From Pseudomonadota bacterium (GTDB taxonomy: Bacteria > Pseudomonadota > Gammaproteobacteria > Burkholderiales > Rhodocyclaceae), in NCBI GenBank assembly GCA_018240785.1, contig JAFEFC010000026.1, positions 1-64,000 of the forward strand: a stretch of 64,000 nucleotides of DNA. Direction: 5' to 3'. Each line of letters begins with the position of its first letter. Position 1 is the first letter of the stretch. Made by a program: the position numbers and the translations under genes. This document shows, in pieces, positions 16,717 to 26,034 of the stretch. The notes under the pieces are model-generated. The model was not told the origin of the DNA. It saw only the letters and a program-made list of their open reading frames with translations, and ran no database searches.

Positions 16717-18900
16717 ATGACTGAAGTCATCCACATCACGGTGGACGCCGACGGCATCGCCACCCTGCTCTTCGATCGCACCGACAGCGCGATGAACACC
16801 ATGGACACGAAGTTCATGGCCGAGATCGAGGCCGCGATCGAGCGCCTCGCCAGCGACGACGCCATCAAGGGCGCCATCTTCACCTCGGGCAAGGCGGTGT
16901 TCGCCGCCGGCGCCGACCTCAAGGAGATGGAAGCCAACCTCGACAAGGCCGACGACATGCCGCTGGCCGAGCGCCTGCAGCTGAACGGGTCGCTCTCGAA
17001 GCTGCTGCGCCGCATGGAGACCTGCGGCAAGCCGGTGGCCTGCGCGATCAACGGCACCGCGCTCGGCGGCGGCACCGAGATCGCGCTCGCCTGCCATTAC
17101 CGCGTGGTGTCCGACGCGAAGGGCATCCAGCTCGGCCTGCCCGAAGTCCAGGTCGGCCTGCTGCCGGGCGGCGGCGGCACCCAGCGCGTGCCGCGCCTGA
17201 TCGGCATCCAGGCGGCGATGCCGGTGGTGATGGAAGGCCAGGCGCTGTCTGCCGAGAAGGCGCTGAAGATGGGCCTGATCCACAAGATCGTCCCCGCCGG
17301 CGAACTGCTCGCCGAGGCGAAGCGCTGGCTGCTCGACGAAGGCGACGCGGTCCAGCCCTGGGACAAGAAGGGCTACAAGGTGCCCGGCGGCGCCGGCCCC
17401 TCCGCCCCCGCGGTCGCGCAGATGCTGGTGGTCAGCAACGCCATGCTGCAGGCGAAGACCTTCCACAACCTGCCGGCGCCCAAGGCCATCCTGTCCTGCC
17501 TGTACGAAGGCCCGCAGCTGCCGATGGACAAGGCGCTCGAGGTCGAGGCCAAGTACTTCACCCTGCTCCAGCTCGACCCGGTGTCGCGCAACATGATCCG
17601 CACGCTCTTCATCAACAAGGGCAAGGCGGACAAGCTGATGCACCGCCCCGAGGGCGTGCCGAAAACGACCTTCCGCAAGATCGGCGTGGTCGGTGCCGGC
17701 CTGATGGGCGCGGGCATCGCCTACCATTGCGCGAAGCTCGGCATCGAGACGGTGCTGATCGATCGCGACCAGGCCGCCGCCGACAAGGGCAAGGCCTACT
17801 CCACCAAGCGCCTGGAAAAGGACATCGCCAAGGGCCGCATGACCCAGGACAAGGCCGACGCCATCCTCGCCCGCATCCACCCCACCACCGACTACGCCGG
17901 CCTGGCCGACGTCGAACTCGTGGTGGAGGCCGTGTTCGAGGACCGCGGCATCAAGGCCGAGATCACGCGCAAGCTCGACGCGGTATTGCCGGCGCACGCG
18001 GTGATCGCCTCCAACACCTCCGGCCTGCCGATCAGCGAGCTGGCCGAAGCCGGCGCCCACCCCGAGAACTTCATCGGCATGCATTTCTTCTCGCCGGTCG
18101 AGCGCATGCCGCTGGTCGAGATCATCCGTGGCCGCAAGACTTCGCCCGCGACGCTGGCGCGCGCGCTCGACCTGGTGCAGGCGATGAAGAAGACGCCGAT
18201 CGTGGTGAACGACGGCCCCGGCTTCTTCACCAGCCGCTTCATCGGCGCCTACATCAACGAGAGCCTGGCGATGGTCACCGAGGGCGTGAATCCGGCGCTG
18301 ATCGAGAACGCGGCGAAGATGGCCGGCATCCCGGTCGGCCCGCTCACCGTCTCCGACGAGATCGGCCTCGACACCGCCTACCACGCCAGCCAGCAGCGCA
18401 AGAAGGACGAGGGCGACGCCTTCAGGCCGACGCCCACCTTCCGCCTGGTGGAAAAGCTCGTCGGCGAGCTCGGCCGCCACGGCCGCAAGAACGGCAAGGG
18501 CTTCTTCGAGTACGCCGCGGACAGCAGCAAGAAGCTGTGGTCCGGTCTCGCCGAACTGTTCCCGCCGCTCGCCGAGCAACCCGGCGTCGAGGAAGTGAAG
18601 GCGCGCATGCTCTACGCCCAGCTCGTCGATGCCGCCAAGGCGATGAGCGAGGGCGTGGTGATCGACCCCGCCGACGGTGATGTCGGCTCCATCCTGGGCG
18701 TCGGCTTCCCGGCCTACCTCGGCGGCCCGTTCTCGATGATGGACACGATCGGGCTCGCCAGGGTGGTGGCCGAGTGCGACCGCCTCGCCGCGCGCTACGG
18801 CGAGCAGTACGCCGCGCCGCAGCTGCTGCGCGACATGGCGGCCCGCGGCCAGAGCTTCTACGGCACGAACCGCGTCACCCCGCCGGCCGCCATGCGCTGA
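16717..18900 (+). CDS. Bifunctional enoyl-CoA hydratase/3-hydroxyacyl-CoA dehydrogenase
   Basis: A 727-residue FadB/FadJ-type protein. Residues 1-200 are a crotonase domain with AAGADLKEME and the oxyanion-hole GTALGGGTEIALACHYR. Residues about 310-500 are the NAD-binding dehydrogenase domain with GVVGAGLMGAGIAYHCA and NTSGLPISELA, followed by HFFSPVERMPLVEII with the catalytic His. The C-terminal dehydrogenase repeat ends near residue 725. It performs steps two and three of beta-oxidation. The gene lies 33 bases after the thiolase, as in many FadAB pairs, though in the order thiolase first. Confidence 0.93.
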   Translation: MTEVIHITVDADGIATLLFDRTDSAMNTMDTKFMAEIEAAIERLASDDAIKGAIFTSGKAVFAAGADLKEMEANLDKADDMPLAERLQLNGSLSKLLRRMETCGKPVACAINGTALGGGTEIALACHYRVVSDAKGIQLGLPEVQVGLLPGGGGTQRVPRLIGIQAAMPVVMEGQALSAEKALKMGLIHKIVPAGELLAEAKRWLLDEGDAVQPWDKKGYKVPGGAGPSAPAVAQMLVVSNAMLQAKTFHNLPAPKAILSCLYEGPQLPMDKALEVEAKYFTLLQLDPVSRNMIRTLFINKGKADKLMHRPEGVPKTTFRKIGVVGAGLMGAGIAYHCAKLGIETVLIDRDQAAADKGKAYSTKRLEKDIAKGRMTQDKADAILARIHPTTDYAGLADVELVVEAVFEDRGIKAEITRKLDAVLPAHAVIASNTSGLPISELAEAGAHPENFIGMHFFSPVERMPLVEIIRGRKTSPATLARALDLVQAMKKTPIVVNDGPGFFTSRFIGAYINESLAMVTEGVNPALIENAAKMAGIPVGPLTVSDEIGLDTAYHASQQRKKDEGDAFRPTPTFRLVEKLVGELGRHGRKNGKGFFEYAADSSKKLWSGLAELFPPLAEQPGVEEVKARMLYAQLVDAAKAMSEGVVIDPADGDVGSILGVGFPAYLGGPFSMMDTIGLARVVAECDRLAARYGEQYAAPQLLRDMAARGQSFYGTNRVTPPAAMR

Positions 18901-18976
18901 CCGGCTCACCCCCACGAAACCCGCCTCCGCCGCCGCCTCTTCCGGGAGCCGGCGGCGGCTTGCCAAGGAGTAAAGC

Positions 18977-20065
18977 GTGAATTTCGACTTTTCCGACGAC
19001 CAGCGCCTGCTGCAGGACGCAGTGCGCACCATGCTCGCCGACACCAGCACCTCGCAGGCAGTACGCGAGGTGCTCGAGGGCCGGGCGAGCCATTCCGACG
19101 CCGTCTGGCGCAACCTGATCGAGATGGGCGCCGCCGCCGCCGCCATCCCCGAGCAGTACGGCGGCGCCGGGCTCGGCTATCTCGAGCTCTGCCTGGTGGC
19201 GGAGGAAGCCGGCCGCCATCTCGCCGCGGTGCCGCTGTCGTCCAGCTTCTACCTGGCGGCCGAGGCCCTCCTGCGCGCCGGCAGCGAGGCGCAGAAGCAG
19301 CACTGGCTGCCGAAGATCGCCAGCGGCGAAGTGGTCGCCACTGCCGCGCTGGGCAGCCGCGAGCGCTACCGCACGCCCGCCCCGCTCGCCTTCGACGGCG
19401 CAACGCTCACCGGCACCAGCCCGGCGCTGGTCGACGGCGGCATCGCCGGGCTGGCCGTGCTGAAGGTGGGTAACGAACTCGTGCTGGTCGACCTCGCCGG
19501 TGCTGGCGTCAGCCGCACGCCGGTGCCGACGCTCGACCCCACCCGCCCGCTCGCCGAAGTCCATTTCGATCGCACTCCGGCCGAACGCCTGCCCGCCGCT
19601 GATGCCGCAGCCGTCGCCACCCGCGTGCTCGACGGCGCCGCGGTGCTGCTCGCCTTCGAGCAGGTCGGCGGCGCTGCGCGCATCCTCGAGGCAACGCGCG
19701 ACTACTCGCTCGAGCGCAAGGCCTTTGGCCGCCAGATCGGCAGCTTCCAGGCCATGAAGCACAAGATGGCCGAGATCTACACCGCGATCGAGCTCGCCCG
19801 GGTGCACGCCTACTACGGCGCCTGGGCGCTGTCCTCCGACGCCCCCGAGCTGCCCAGGGCCGCCGCCGCCGCGCGCGTGGCCGCCACCCGCGCCTACGTG
19901 GTCGCCGCCGAGGAAGGCATCGAACTGCACGGCGGCATCGGCTTCACCTGGGAGATGGACTGCCACCTCCACTACCGCCGCGCGCGCCATCTCGGCCAGC
20001 TCATCGGCAGCGAACACGCCTGGCGCGCACGCCTGGCGGACGAACTCATCAAGGAGGCCGCGTAA
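18977..20065 (+). CDS. Acyl-CoA dehydrogenase, short subunit of a probable heteromeric pair
   Basis: A 362-residue acyl-CoA dehydrogenase starting with GTG (AAGGAG six bases upstream) and the N terminus MNFDFSDDQRLLQDAVRTML. The FAD-binding segment reads ERKAFGRQIGSFQAMKHKMAE, and the C-terminal part has HGGIGFTWEMDCHLHYRRA. The middle beta domain is poorly conserved. It is followed 15 bases later by a longer acyl-CoA dehydrogenase. Adjacent short and long genes of this kind form alpha2beta2 enzymes in steroid degradation (ChsE-type), where only one chain supplies the catalytic base. Confidence 0.85.
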   Translation: MNFDFSDDQRLLQDAVRTMLADTSTSQAVREVLEGRASHSDAVWRNLIEMGAAAAAIPEQYGGAGLGYLELCLVAEEAGRHLAAVPLSSSFYLAAEALLRAGSEAQKQHWLPKIASGEVVATAALGSRERYRTPAPLAFDGATLTGTSPALVDGGIAGLAVLKVGNELVLVDLAGAGVSRTPVPTLDPTRPLAEVHFDRTPAERLPAADAAAVATRVLDGAAVLLAFEQVGGAARILEATRDYSLERKAFGRQIGSFQAMKHKMAEIYTAIELARVHAYYGAWALSSDAPELPRAAAAARVAATRAYVVAAEEGIELHGGIGFTWEMDCHLHYRRARHLGQLIGSEHAWRARLADELIKEAA

Positions 20066-20080
20066 GCGGAACACGCCCAC

Positions 20081-21310
20081 ATGGACTTCAGAGACACCCC
20101 AGAAGAAGCCGCCTTCCGCGCCGAAGTGCGCGCCTGGCTGGAAGCCAACGGCCAGCAGCGAATCCGCCCCGACGAAGTCTTCGGCGAAGGCCTGGACGAC
20201 GCCGCCAAGCTGGCCGCCGCCAAGGCCTGGCAGGCCAAGAAGGCCGCCGCCGGCTATGCCGCGATCACCTGGCCGAAGGAGGCCGGCGGCCGCGGCGGCA
20301 CCGCGATGCAGCAGGTGATCTACCAGCAGGAGGAAGCCGCCTTCGTGGTGCCGGGCATGATCTTCGAGATCAGCATCGGCATGGGCCTGCCCACGGTGAT
20401 GATGTGGGCGGCGCCCGAGCTCAAGGCCCGCTTCCTGCGCCCCGGCCTCGCCGGCGAGGAAATCTGGTGCCAGCTCTTCTCCGAGCCCGGCGCCGGCTCC
20501 GACACCGGTGGCGTGCGTACGCGCGCGGTGCGCGACGGCGACGAGTGGGTCGTCAACGGCCAGAAGGTGTGGACCTCGGGCGCCCACTTCTGCGACTACG
20601 GCATCCTGCTCACCCGCACCGACTGGGACAAGCCCAAGCAGGAAGGCCTGACCATGTTCATCGTCGACATGAAGGCCCCCGGCGTCGAGGTCCGCCCCAT
20701 CCACCAGATGTCGGGCGACTCGGAGTTCAACGAGGTGTTCTTCACCGACGTGCGCATCCCCGACACCTGGCGCCTCGGCCCCGAATGCGGTGGCTGGAAG
20801 GTGATGCTGAGCACGCTGATGCAGGAACGCCTGTCGGTCGGCGGCAACCTGCCCACCGACCTGCACGAGCACCTCGTCGCGCTGGCGCAGAAGTGCGCGT
20901 GGGACGAGCGCCCGGCGATCGAGGACGATCGCGTGCGCGCACGCATCGCCGACGCCTACCTGCAGCAGAAGGGCGTCGAGCTCGTCATCGCCCGCGGCCT
21001 CACCGCGATCTCCAAGGGCAAGGCGCCCGGGCCGGAGATGTCGATCACCAAGCTGGTCGCCGCCAAGGCGATGCAGGACATCGCCGCCTTCGCGCTGGAA
21101 CTCGCCGGCCCCGAGGGCATGATCGGCTTCGAGGCCCTGGGCGGCGACTGGCGCTACATGCAGCGGCTGTGGCTGGGTTCGCCCGGCGCGCGCATGGGCG
21201 GCGGCACCGACGAGATCCTGAAGAACGTGATCGCCGAACGCGTGCTCGGCCTGCCCGGCGAGATCCGCACCGACCGCAAGGTCCCGTTCCGCGAACTCGA
21301 ACGCAACTGA
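20081..21310 (+). CDS. Acyl-CoA dehydrogenase, long subunit of a probable heteromeric pair
   Basis: A 409-residue acyl-CoA dehydrogenase starting MDFRDTPEEAAFRAEVRAWL. It has WCQLFSEPGAGSDTGGVRTRA for substrate and flavin contacts, VNGQKVWTSGAHF, and a C-terminal MGGGTDEILKNVIAERVLGL. The usual MCAD-type catalytic Glu in YEGT is replaced by Gly here. Glu249 in LMQERLSVGG occupies the place of the isovaleryl-CoA dehydrogenase-type base, so this is probably the catalytic chain. It follows the short subunit gene by 15 bases. The substrate may be a steroid side chain or ring-derived acyl-CoA. Confidence 0.87.
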   Translation: MDFRDTPEEAAFRAEVRAWLEANGQQRIRPDEVFGEGLDDAAKLAAAKAWQAKKAAAGYAAITWPKEAGGRGGTAMQQVIYQQEEAAFVVPGMIFEISIGMGLPTVMMWAAPELKARFLRPGLAGEEIWCQLFSEPGAGSDTGGVRTRAVRDGDEWVVNGQKVWTSGAHFCDYGILLTRTDWDKPKQEGLTMFIVDMKAPGVEVRPIHQMSGDSEFNEVFFTDVRIPDTWRLGPECGGWKVMLSTLMQERLSVGGNLPTDLHEHLVALAQKCAWDERPAIEDDRVRARIADAYLQQKGVELVIARGLTAISKGKAPGPEMSITKLVAAKAMQDIAAFALELAGPEGMIGFEALGGDWRYMQRLWLGSPGARMGGGTDEILKNVIAERVLGLPGEIRTDRKVPFRELERN

Positions 21311-21336
21311 AGCGCCGCATGGAGGAGACACGACAG

Positions 21337-22509
21337 ATGGCAAGCAAACCCCTCGCCGGCGTGAAGGTGCTCGACTTCACCCAGCTGCTGCCCGGGCCGA
21401 TGTGCACCCTGCACCTGGCCGACATGGGCGCGGACGTGATCAAGATCGAGCCGCCAGGCGGCGAAGCCGGGCGCGGCCCGGCCGGCACGCCGATCTCGCA
21501 CTTCTTCCTGGCGGTGAACCGCAACAAGCGCTCGCTGGCGATCAACCTGCGCGCGCCCGGCGCACGCGAGCTCATCCATGCCCTGGCCAAGGACGCCGAC
21601 ATCGTGGTCGAGGGCTTCCGCCCCGGCGTGATGTGCCGGCTCGGCATCGGCTACGCGGAGCTGAAGGCGGTCAACCCGAAGCTCGTCTATTGCGCGATCA
21701 GCGGCTACGGCCAGGACGGTCCGCTTTCCGAGCTCGGCGGCCACGACATCAATTACCAGAGCTACGCCGGCATCCTCGAACAGAGCGCCGCGCCCGGCGG
21801 CAAGCCGCACCCGGGCAACTTCCCGGTGGCCGACCTGGCCGGCGGCGCCCTGTCGGCGGCGATGGCGATCCTCGCCGCGCTGTTCGACGCGCAGCGCAGC
21901 GGCCAGGGCCGCTTCATCGACGTGTCGATGACCGACTGCGCGATGGCGCTCAACGTGCAGCCGCTGGCCAGCCTGCACACCTGGAAGCAGCCGGTTCCCG
22001 CCGGCCACGACACCTTGTCCGGCGGCCTGCCCTGCTACGGCACCTACGAGACGGCCGATGGCCGCCATCTGGCGGTCGGCGCGCTCGAGCCCAAGTTCTG
22101 GCAGGCCTTCTGCACGGCCGCCGGTTGTCCCGAGCTGAGCAGGAGCGGCTGGGCCGCAGGCAAGTCCGGCGCCGCGGTGAAGGCGCAGGTGGCCGAGATC
22201 ATCAAGGCGCGCACGCTGGCCGAATGGACCACGGCGCTCGCCGGCGTCGACGCCTGCGTGAGCCCGGTGCTGCGCATCGACGAGGTGCTCGCCCATCCCC
22301 TCACCCGCGCACGCGGCATGACGGTGGACACACCGCTGCCCGATGGCGGCAGCGCGCCCTACTTCGCCTTCCCGGTGAAGATGAGCGACTACGCCTTCTC
22401 GCTCGACCGGCCGCCGCCCGCCGCCGGCGAACACAACGAATCGGTGCTGCGCGAGCTCGGCTACGGCGAGGACGCCATCGCCGCACTCAAGGCCGCCGGC
22501 GCGATCTGA
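21337..22509 (+). CDS. CaiB/BaiF family CoA transferase, probable alpha-methylacyl-CoA racemase
   Basis: A 390-residue family III CoA-transferase fold protein with LDFTQLLPGPMCTLHLADMGADVIKIEPP at the N terminus. The active-site pattern looks like alpha-methylacyl-CoA racemase: a His in GGHDINYQSYAGIL and an Asp in PVADLAGGALSAAMAIL, as in the AMACR His/Asp pair. Racemases of this type epimerise C25-methyl acyl-CoAs so that side-chain beta-oxidation can proceed. The start at 21337 has GGAGG upstream. A true CoA transferase remains possible. Its place between acyl-CoA dehydrogenase and acyl-CoA synthetase genes suits either role. Confidence 0.82.
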   Translation: MASKPLAGVKVLDFTQLLPGPMCTLHLADMGADVIKIEPPGGEAGRGPAGTPISHFFLAVNRNKRSLAINLRAPGARELIHALAKDADIVVEGFRPGVMCRLGIGYAELKAVNPKLVYCAISGYGQDGPLSELGGHDINYQSYAGILEQSAAPGGKPHPGNFPVADLAGGALSAAMAILAALFDAQRSGQGRFIDVSMTDCAMALNVQPLASLHTWKQPVPAGHDTLSGGLPCYGTYETADGRHLAVGALEPKFWQAFCTAAGCPELSRSGWAAGKSGAAVKAQVAEIIKARTLAEWTTALAGVDACVSPVLRIDEVLAHPLTRARGMTVDTPLPDGGSAPYFAFPVKMSDYAFSLDRPPPAAGEHNESVLRELGYGEDAIAALKAAGAI

Positions 22510-22582
22510 GCGCCTATCCGCGGCAGGCGGCGCGACACCATCCGTCACGACGATCACACGACAACAACTTCACGGAGACATC

Positions 22583-24202
22583 ATGAACCCACGCACCTTC
22601 AGCCTCGCGGACCTGTTCGCGATCACCGCCGAGACCGTCCCCGAGCGCGACGCGCTGGTCATCGGCGACACCCGCCGCAGCTACCGCCAGATGGCCGAGC
22701 GCGTCGACAGCCTCGCCGCCTGGCTGCACGCCCAGGGCATCGGCCAGGGCGACGTCGTCGGCCTGCAGATGTACAACTCGGCAGAATACCTCGAAGCCTT
22801 CCTTGCCGCCTGCCGCGTGCGCGCGGTGCCCGCCAACATCAACTACCGCTATGTCGCCGACGAGCTGCGCTACATCTACGACAACGCCGGCATCAAGGCG
22901 CTGTTCTACAGCGCGGAGCTCGAGCCCGCCGTCGCCGAGGTGCTCAACGCCGCGCCCGAGCTGAAGGTGAAGGTGCGCACCGGGGGCGGCACGCCCGCAC
23001 TTGCCGGCGCGACCGCCTATGAGGATGCGCGGATGGATGACACCCGCGCCCTGCAGGACGTCCGCTGCAGCGACGACGACCTCTCGCTGCTCTACACCGG
23101 CGGCACCACCGGCAAGCCCAAGGGCGTGATGTGGCCGCACAAGGACCTCTTCTTCGGCTGCCTGGGAGGCGGCGGCTTCTACGCCCCGGCCGACGGCGCG
23201 GTGAGTACGCCGCAACAGCTCGCCGACCGCATCCGCAAGGCGCACCCGCTGCGCTTCATGCCGGTCGCGCCGCTGATGCATGGCGCCGCGCACTGGGCCA
23301 CCATGGTGTCGCTGTTCGCCGGCCACACCGTGGTGCTCAACGACCAGCACCGCTTCGACGCCGAGCACGTGCTCGACATCGCCGCCACGCAGAAGCTCAA
23401 TGGCATTACCATCGTCGGCGACGCCATGGCGTTGCCGATCCTCGATGCCCTCAAGGCCCACCCCGGCCGCTGGGACCTGTCCGCGCTGTTCCTGTTCGGC
23501 AACGGCGGCGCCGTGATGTCCGCCCACGTCAAGGAGGCTCTCAAGCCCTTCCTCCCTGCAAACGTCTATTTCAGTGACGGCATCGGCTCCTCCGAGGGCG
23601 GCCAGCTCGGCATGGGCGCCAAGCCGGCCGAGGGCGGCATGATCAAGATCGCCGCGCGCGCCGACCTCAAGGTCGTTGTGGATGGCAAGCGCCTCGCCTC
23701 GGCAGGCGAGTCCGGCATCCTCGCCCGCAGCGGCTACCTGCCCTTGGGCTACTACCGCGACCCGGTCAAGACCGCCGAGACCTTCGTCACCATCGATGGC
23801 ACCCGCTACGCGATCACCGGCGACGCCGCACGGCGCGACGAGGACGGCTCGATCGTGATCTTCGGCCGCGGCAACAACTGCATCAACACCGGCGGCGAGA
23901 AGGTGTTCCCGGAAGAGGTCGAGGAAGTCCTGCGCATGAGCCCGCAGATCCTCGACGCCGTCGTCGTCGGCCTGCCCGATCCGCGCTGGGGACAGAAGGT
24001 GGCAGCGGTGGTGTCGGTGCGACCGGGGATGAGCCTCGACCAGGCGGCGCTGCGCACGCTCTGCCATGCGCATCTGGCCGGCTACAAGGTGCCGAAGGAG
24101 ATCGTGACCGTACCGGAGGTGCTGCGCTCGGCGGCAGGCAAGGCGAACTACGTGTGGGCGAAGAGCATCGCCGAGCAGGCACCGGCGGGCGCGGCGGGCT
24201 GA
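22583..24202 (+). CDS. AMP-dependent acyl-CoA synthetase
   Basis: A 539-residue class I adenylate-forming enzyme with the P-loop YTGGTTGKPKGVMW near residue 172, the GSSEGG region, the hinge TGDAARRDEDG, GRGNNCINTGGEKVFPEEVE, and the catalytic Lys in RSAAGKANY near the C terminus. It activates a carboxylate to its CoA thioester, the entry step for the operon. It resembles the FadD19/FadD3-type steroid ligases in general pattern, but the substrate cannot be read from sequence. It is the last gene of the operon and is followed by a strong terminator. Confidence 0.9.
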   Translation: MNPRTFSLADLFAITAETVPERDALVIGDTRRSYRQMAERVDSLAAWLHAQGIGQGDVVGLQMYNSAEYLEAFLAACRVRAVPANINYRYVADELRYIYDNAGIKALFYSAELEPAVAEVLNAAPELKVKVRTGGGTPALAGATAYEDARMDDTRALQDVRCSDDDLSLLYTGGTTGKPKGVMWPHKDLFFGCLGGGGFYAPADGAVSTPQQLADRIRKAHPLRFMPVAPLMHGAAHWATMVSLFAGHTVVLNDQHRFDAEHVLDIAATQKLNGITIVGDAMALPILDALKAHPGRWDLSALFLFGNGGAVMSAHVKEALKPFLPANVYFSDGIGSSEGGQLGMGAKPAEGGMIKIAARADLKVVVDGKRLASAGESGILARSGYLPLGYYRDPVKTAETFVTIDGTRYAITGDAARRDEDGSIVIFGRGNNCINTGGEKVFPEEVEEVLRMSPQILDAVVVGLPDPRWGQKVAAVVSVRPGMSLDQAALRTLCHAHLAGYKVPKEIVTVPEVLRSAAGKANYVWAKSIAEQAPAGAAG

Positions 24203-24224
24203 GCGCATCCGCCTCCATCGATGC

Positions 24225-24250
24225 AGCGCCGGGAGACCGGCGCTTTTTTT
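24225..24250 (+). terminator. Rho-independent terminator of the acyl-CoA operon
   Basis: AGCGCCGG (24225-24232), loop GAGA, CCGGCGCT (24237-24244), then seven T in total. The stem is perfect and begins 22 bases after the acyl-CoA synthetase stop. The rest of the gap to 24377 holds only the opposing terminator. Confidence 0.93.
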
Positions 24251-24318
24251 GCGCCCGGTTCCGGCTCGTGCCGCCGACAGTCTTTCGGATGGCGGCGGCG
24301 TATCGGTGATGCAAGACG

Positions 24319-24355
24319 AAAAAAGGCCCGCCAGTGTTTCGAACACTGGCGGGCC
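24319..24355 (-). terminator. Rho-independent terminator of DUF1329-DUF1302
   Basis: On the minus strand a 14-bp perfect stem (arms 24355-24342 and 24338-24325, loop of three) is followed by six T (24324-24319). It lies 22 bases after the DUF1302 stop. Confidence 0.93.
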
Positions 24356-24377
24356 CTGCACTCGAGGAATCAGATCC

Positions 24378-26006
24378 TCAGAACGTGTACTTCGCCACGA
24401 GAGAGACCTGGTCGCGGTCGGTCAGCAGGCGGTTCCTGACCGGGCCGAGGCTCGCGTTGCCGAAATAGCCCAGGTAGGTCAGGCCGATCTGGAAGTTGCG
24501 GCGATAGGTCATCGTCGCGCCGATGCTCAGGCGGTGATCCCCTTCGCCCATGCCCAGATTGCCCTGCAGCGTGCGGCCCGCCAACTGGTGCGAATAGCTG
24601 ATCGGCACGCCCAGTTCCCAGTTCTCGATGATGCCCGGATAGGTCAGGCTGAGCGTCGAGGCGAACGCAAGACCGTAGCTGCCGAAGTTCAGATCGTCCG
24701 ACAGCGGGGTGATACCGAACCGATTGGTCGTGGCCGTCGCACCCGGAACGCGCCGCGCTTCCGGATTGCTCACGCTGGTGTAGGCGATTTCCGCCAGGAA
24801 GTTGGCTTGCGGCGCCAGGAAGGTCCGACCGAGGTTGACGAAGGTGTTGATGTTCGTCTGCAGCACATCTGCCTTGGTCGCCGTCGGCAACTGAACCCAG
24901 AGCGGGGTGGACCGGCCCAGATTCACCTTGGTATTCACAAGGGCGGGTGCATCCTTGCGATACGAGATCTCGCCACCCAGCGTCGCGATGCCGAAGCTGG
25001 TGCTGAAGGTCGCACCGAGCATCTTGATGTCGTCGAAGTAGTGATGACGGAAACTCGGGCCAGCCGGATCGAGGTAGTTGATATCAACCATCGGCGCGCG
25101 ATCGCTGTAGTTCAGATAGATCAGCCCGACCTCGGTCTCGTTCGTCAGACGGTACTTCGCTCCGACGCCCCACTGACCCGTCTTGCTCGGCGATTCGCCA
25201 GCGCGCCGCGGAACCGTGCAAACGGGTCCCGGCTGGAGGCAGGCTGCCCCCGGGCCGACGACGTCGGACGTGCTCATGAACGATCCTGGCGCATTCACCA
25301 GCGTCTTGTGCCAGTTGTACTGCCACTGCGCCATCAGCGACAGCTTGTCGTTGACCTCGTACAAGGCCGAGATCTGGTCCTCGGGCAGCAACTGGTCCTT
25401 CACCTCCGTACCCGGGATGCCCGCCTTGGTGCCGTCCGCAGGGCCTTGCGCGCCCGAGATGCCCGGGATGAAGAGCGATTCGCCCCACGACACGACGTGC
25501 TTGCCGAGGCGGACCGTGGCGTGACCTTCGCTGCCGACGTCGAAGCCCGTATAGCCATAGGCATCGAGCAGGCGCGTGTAGCCGCCGTGATAGTGCCTGG
25601 CGTCCCGGGTGAACTCGTCGGCGGCCCCGCCGATCTTGTTCGGGAACGACGCGCCGTCGTTGTCGTTGGAGCGATGATAGACGTCGTCGTAGAAGGTGCT
25701 GGCCGACACGACCAGGCCGGAGTCGCCCTTCCTCAGGCGGGTGTCGAGCAGCAGGCTTACACGGTTCGACGTCAGCGCGCCCTTGTCGAAGTTGTTGTTG
25801 CCGTCATTGCCCGAAGCGTTGTTCTTCCCGCTCAACACGCGATCGCGGTCCTCGAGACGCGACGACAGGGTGTAGGTCGACGTCAGGCGCGACTCGAACA
25901 CCATTCCGTTGTCGAACTTGATGTCATCGAAGGCCACTGCTGGCGCGATCGTTCCCATCCCGATCACGGCCAGCGCGATCGGCTTCATCTGCTTGTGCAG
26001 TTTCAT
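24378..26006 (-). CDS. DUF1302 family outer-membrane-type protein
   Basis: A 542-residue protein with a signal peptide (MKLHKQMKPIALAVIGMG, cleavage near APAVA-F) and a body of alternating aromatic and polar strands typical of a beta-barrel, ending in KYTF with a C-terminal Phe. DUF1302 proteins occur with DUF1329, YCF48 and RND genes in steroid and hydrocarbon degraders, and are thought to sit in the outer membrane. The start is the internal ATG with GGGGAG upstream. It follows the DUF1329 gene by 28 bases in one operon with a shared-element promoter. A role in steroid uptake is inferred from context. Confidence 0.85.
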   Translation of the reverse strand: MKLHKQMKPIALAVIGMGTIAPAVAFDDIKFDNGMVFESRLTSTYTLSSRLEDRDRVLSGKNNASGNDGNNNFDKGALTSNRVSLLLDTRLRKGDSGLVVSASTFYDDVYHRSNDNDGASFPNKIGGAADEFTRDARHYHGGYTRLLDAYGYTGFDVGSEGHATVRLGKHVVSWGESLFIPGISGAQGPADGTKAGIPGTEVKDQLLPEDQISALYEVNDKLSLMAQWQYNWHKTLVNAPGSFMSTSDVVGPGAACLQPGPVCTVPRRAGESPSKTGQWGVGAKYRLTNETEVGLIYLNYSDRAPMVDINYLDPAGPSFRHHYFDDIKMLGATFSTSFGIATLGGEISYRKDAPALVNTKVNLGRSTPLWVQLPTATKADVLQTNINTFVNLGRTFLAPQANFLAEIAYTSVSNPEARRVPGATATTNRFGITPLSDDLNFGSYGLAFASTLSLTYPGIIENWELGVPISYSHQLAGRTLQGNLGMGEGDHRLSIGATMTYRRNFQIGLTYLGYFGNASLGPVRNRLLTDRDQVSLVAKYTF

Positions 26007-26034
26007 TCTGCTTGCTCCCCGAGAGTCGATCCGA

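Noticed and set aside
15331..19146. A 1271-codon open frame on the minus strand
   Set aside because: It lies opposite the thiolase and hydratase/dehydrogenase genes and has His-, Arg- and Ala-rich low-complexity sequence typical of the antisense frame in GC-rich DNA. No domain was recognised.
18875..21343. An 822-codon open frame on the minus strand
   Set aside because: It is antisense to two clear acyl-CoA dehydrogenase genes, with biased composition and no motif.
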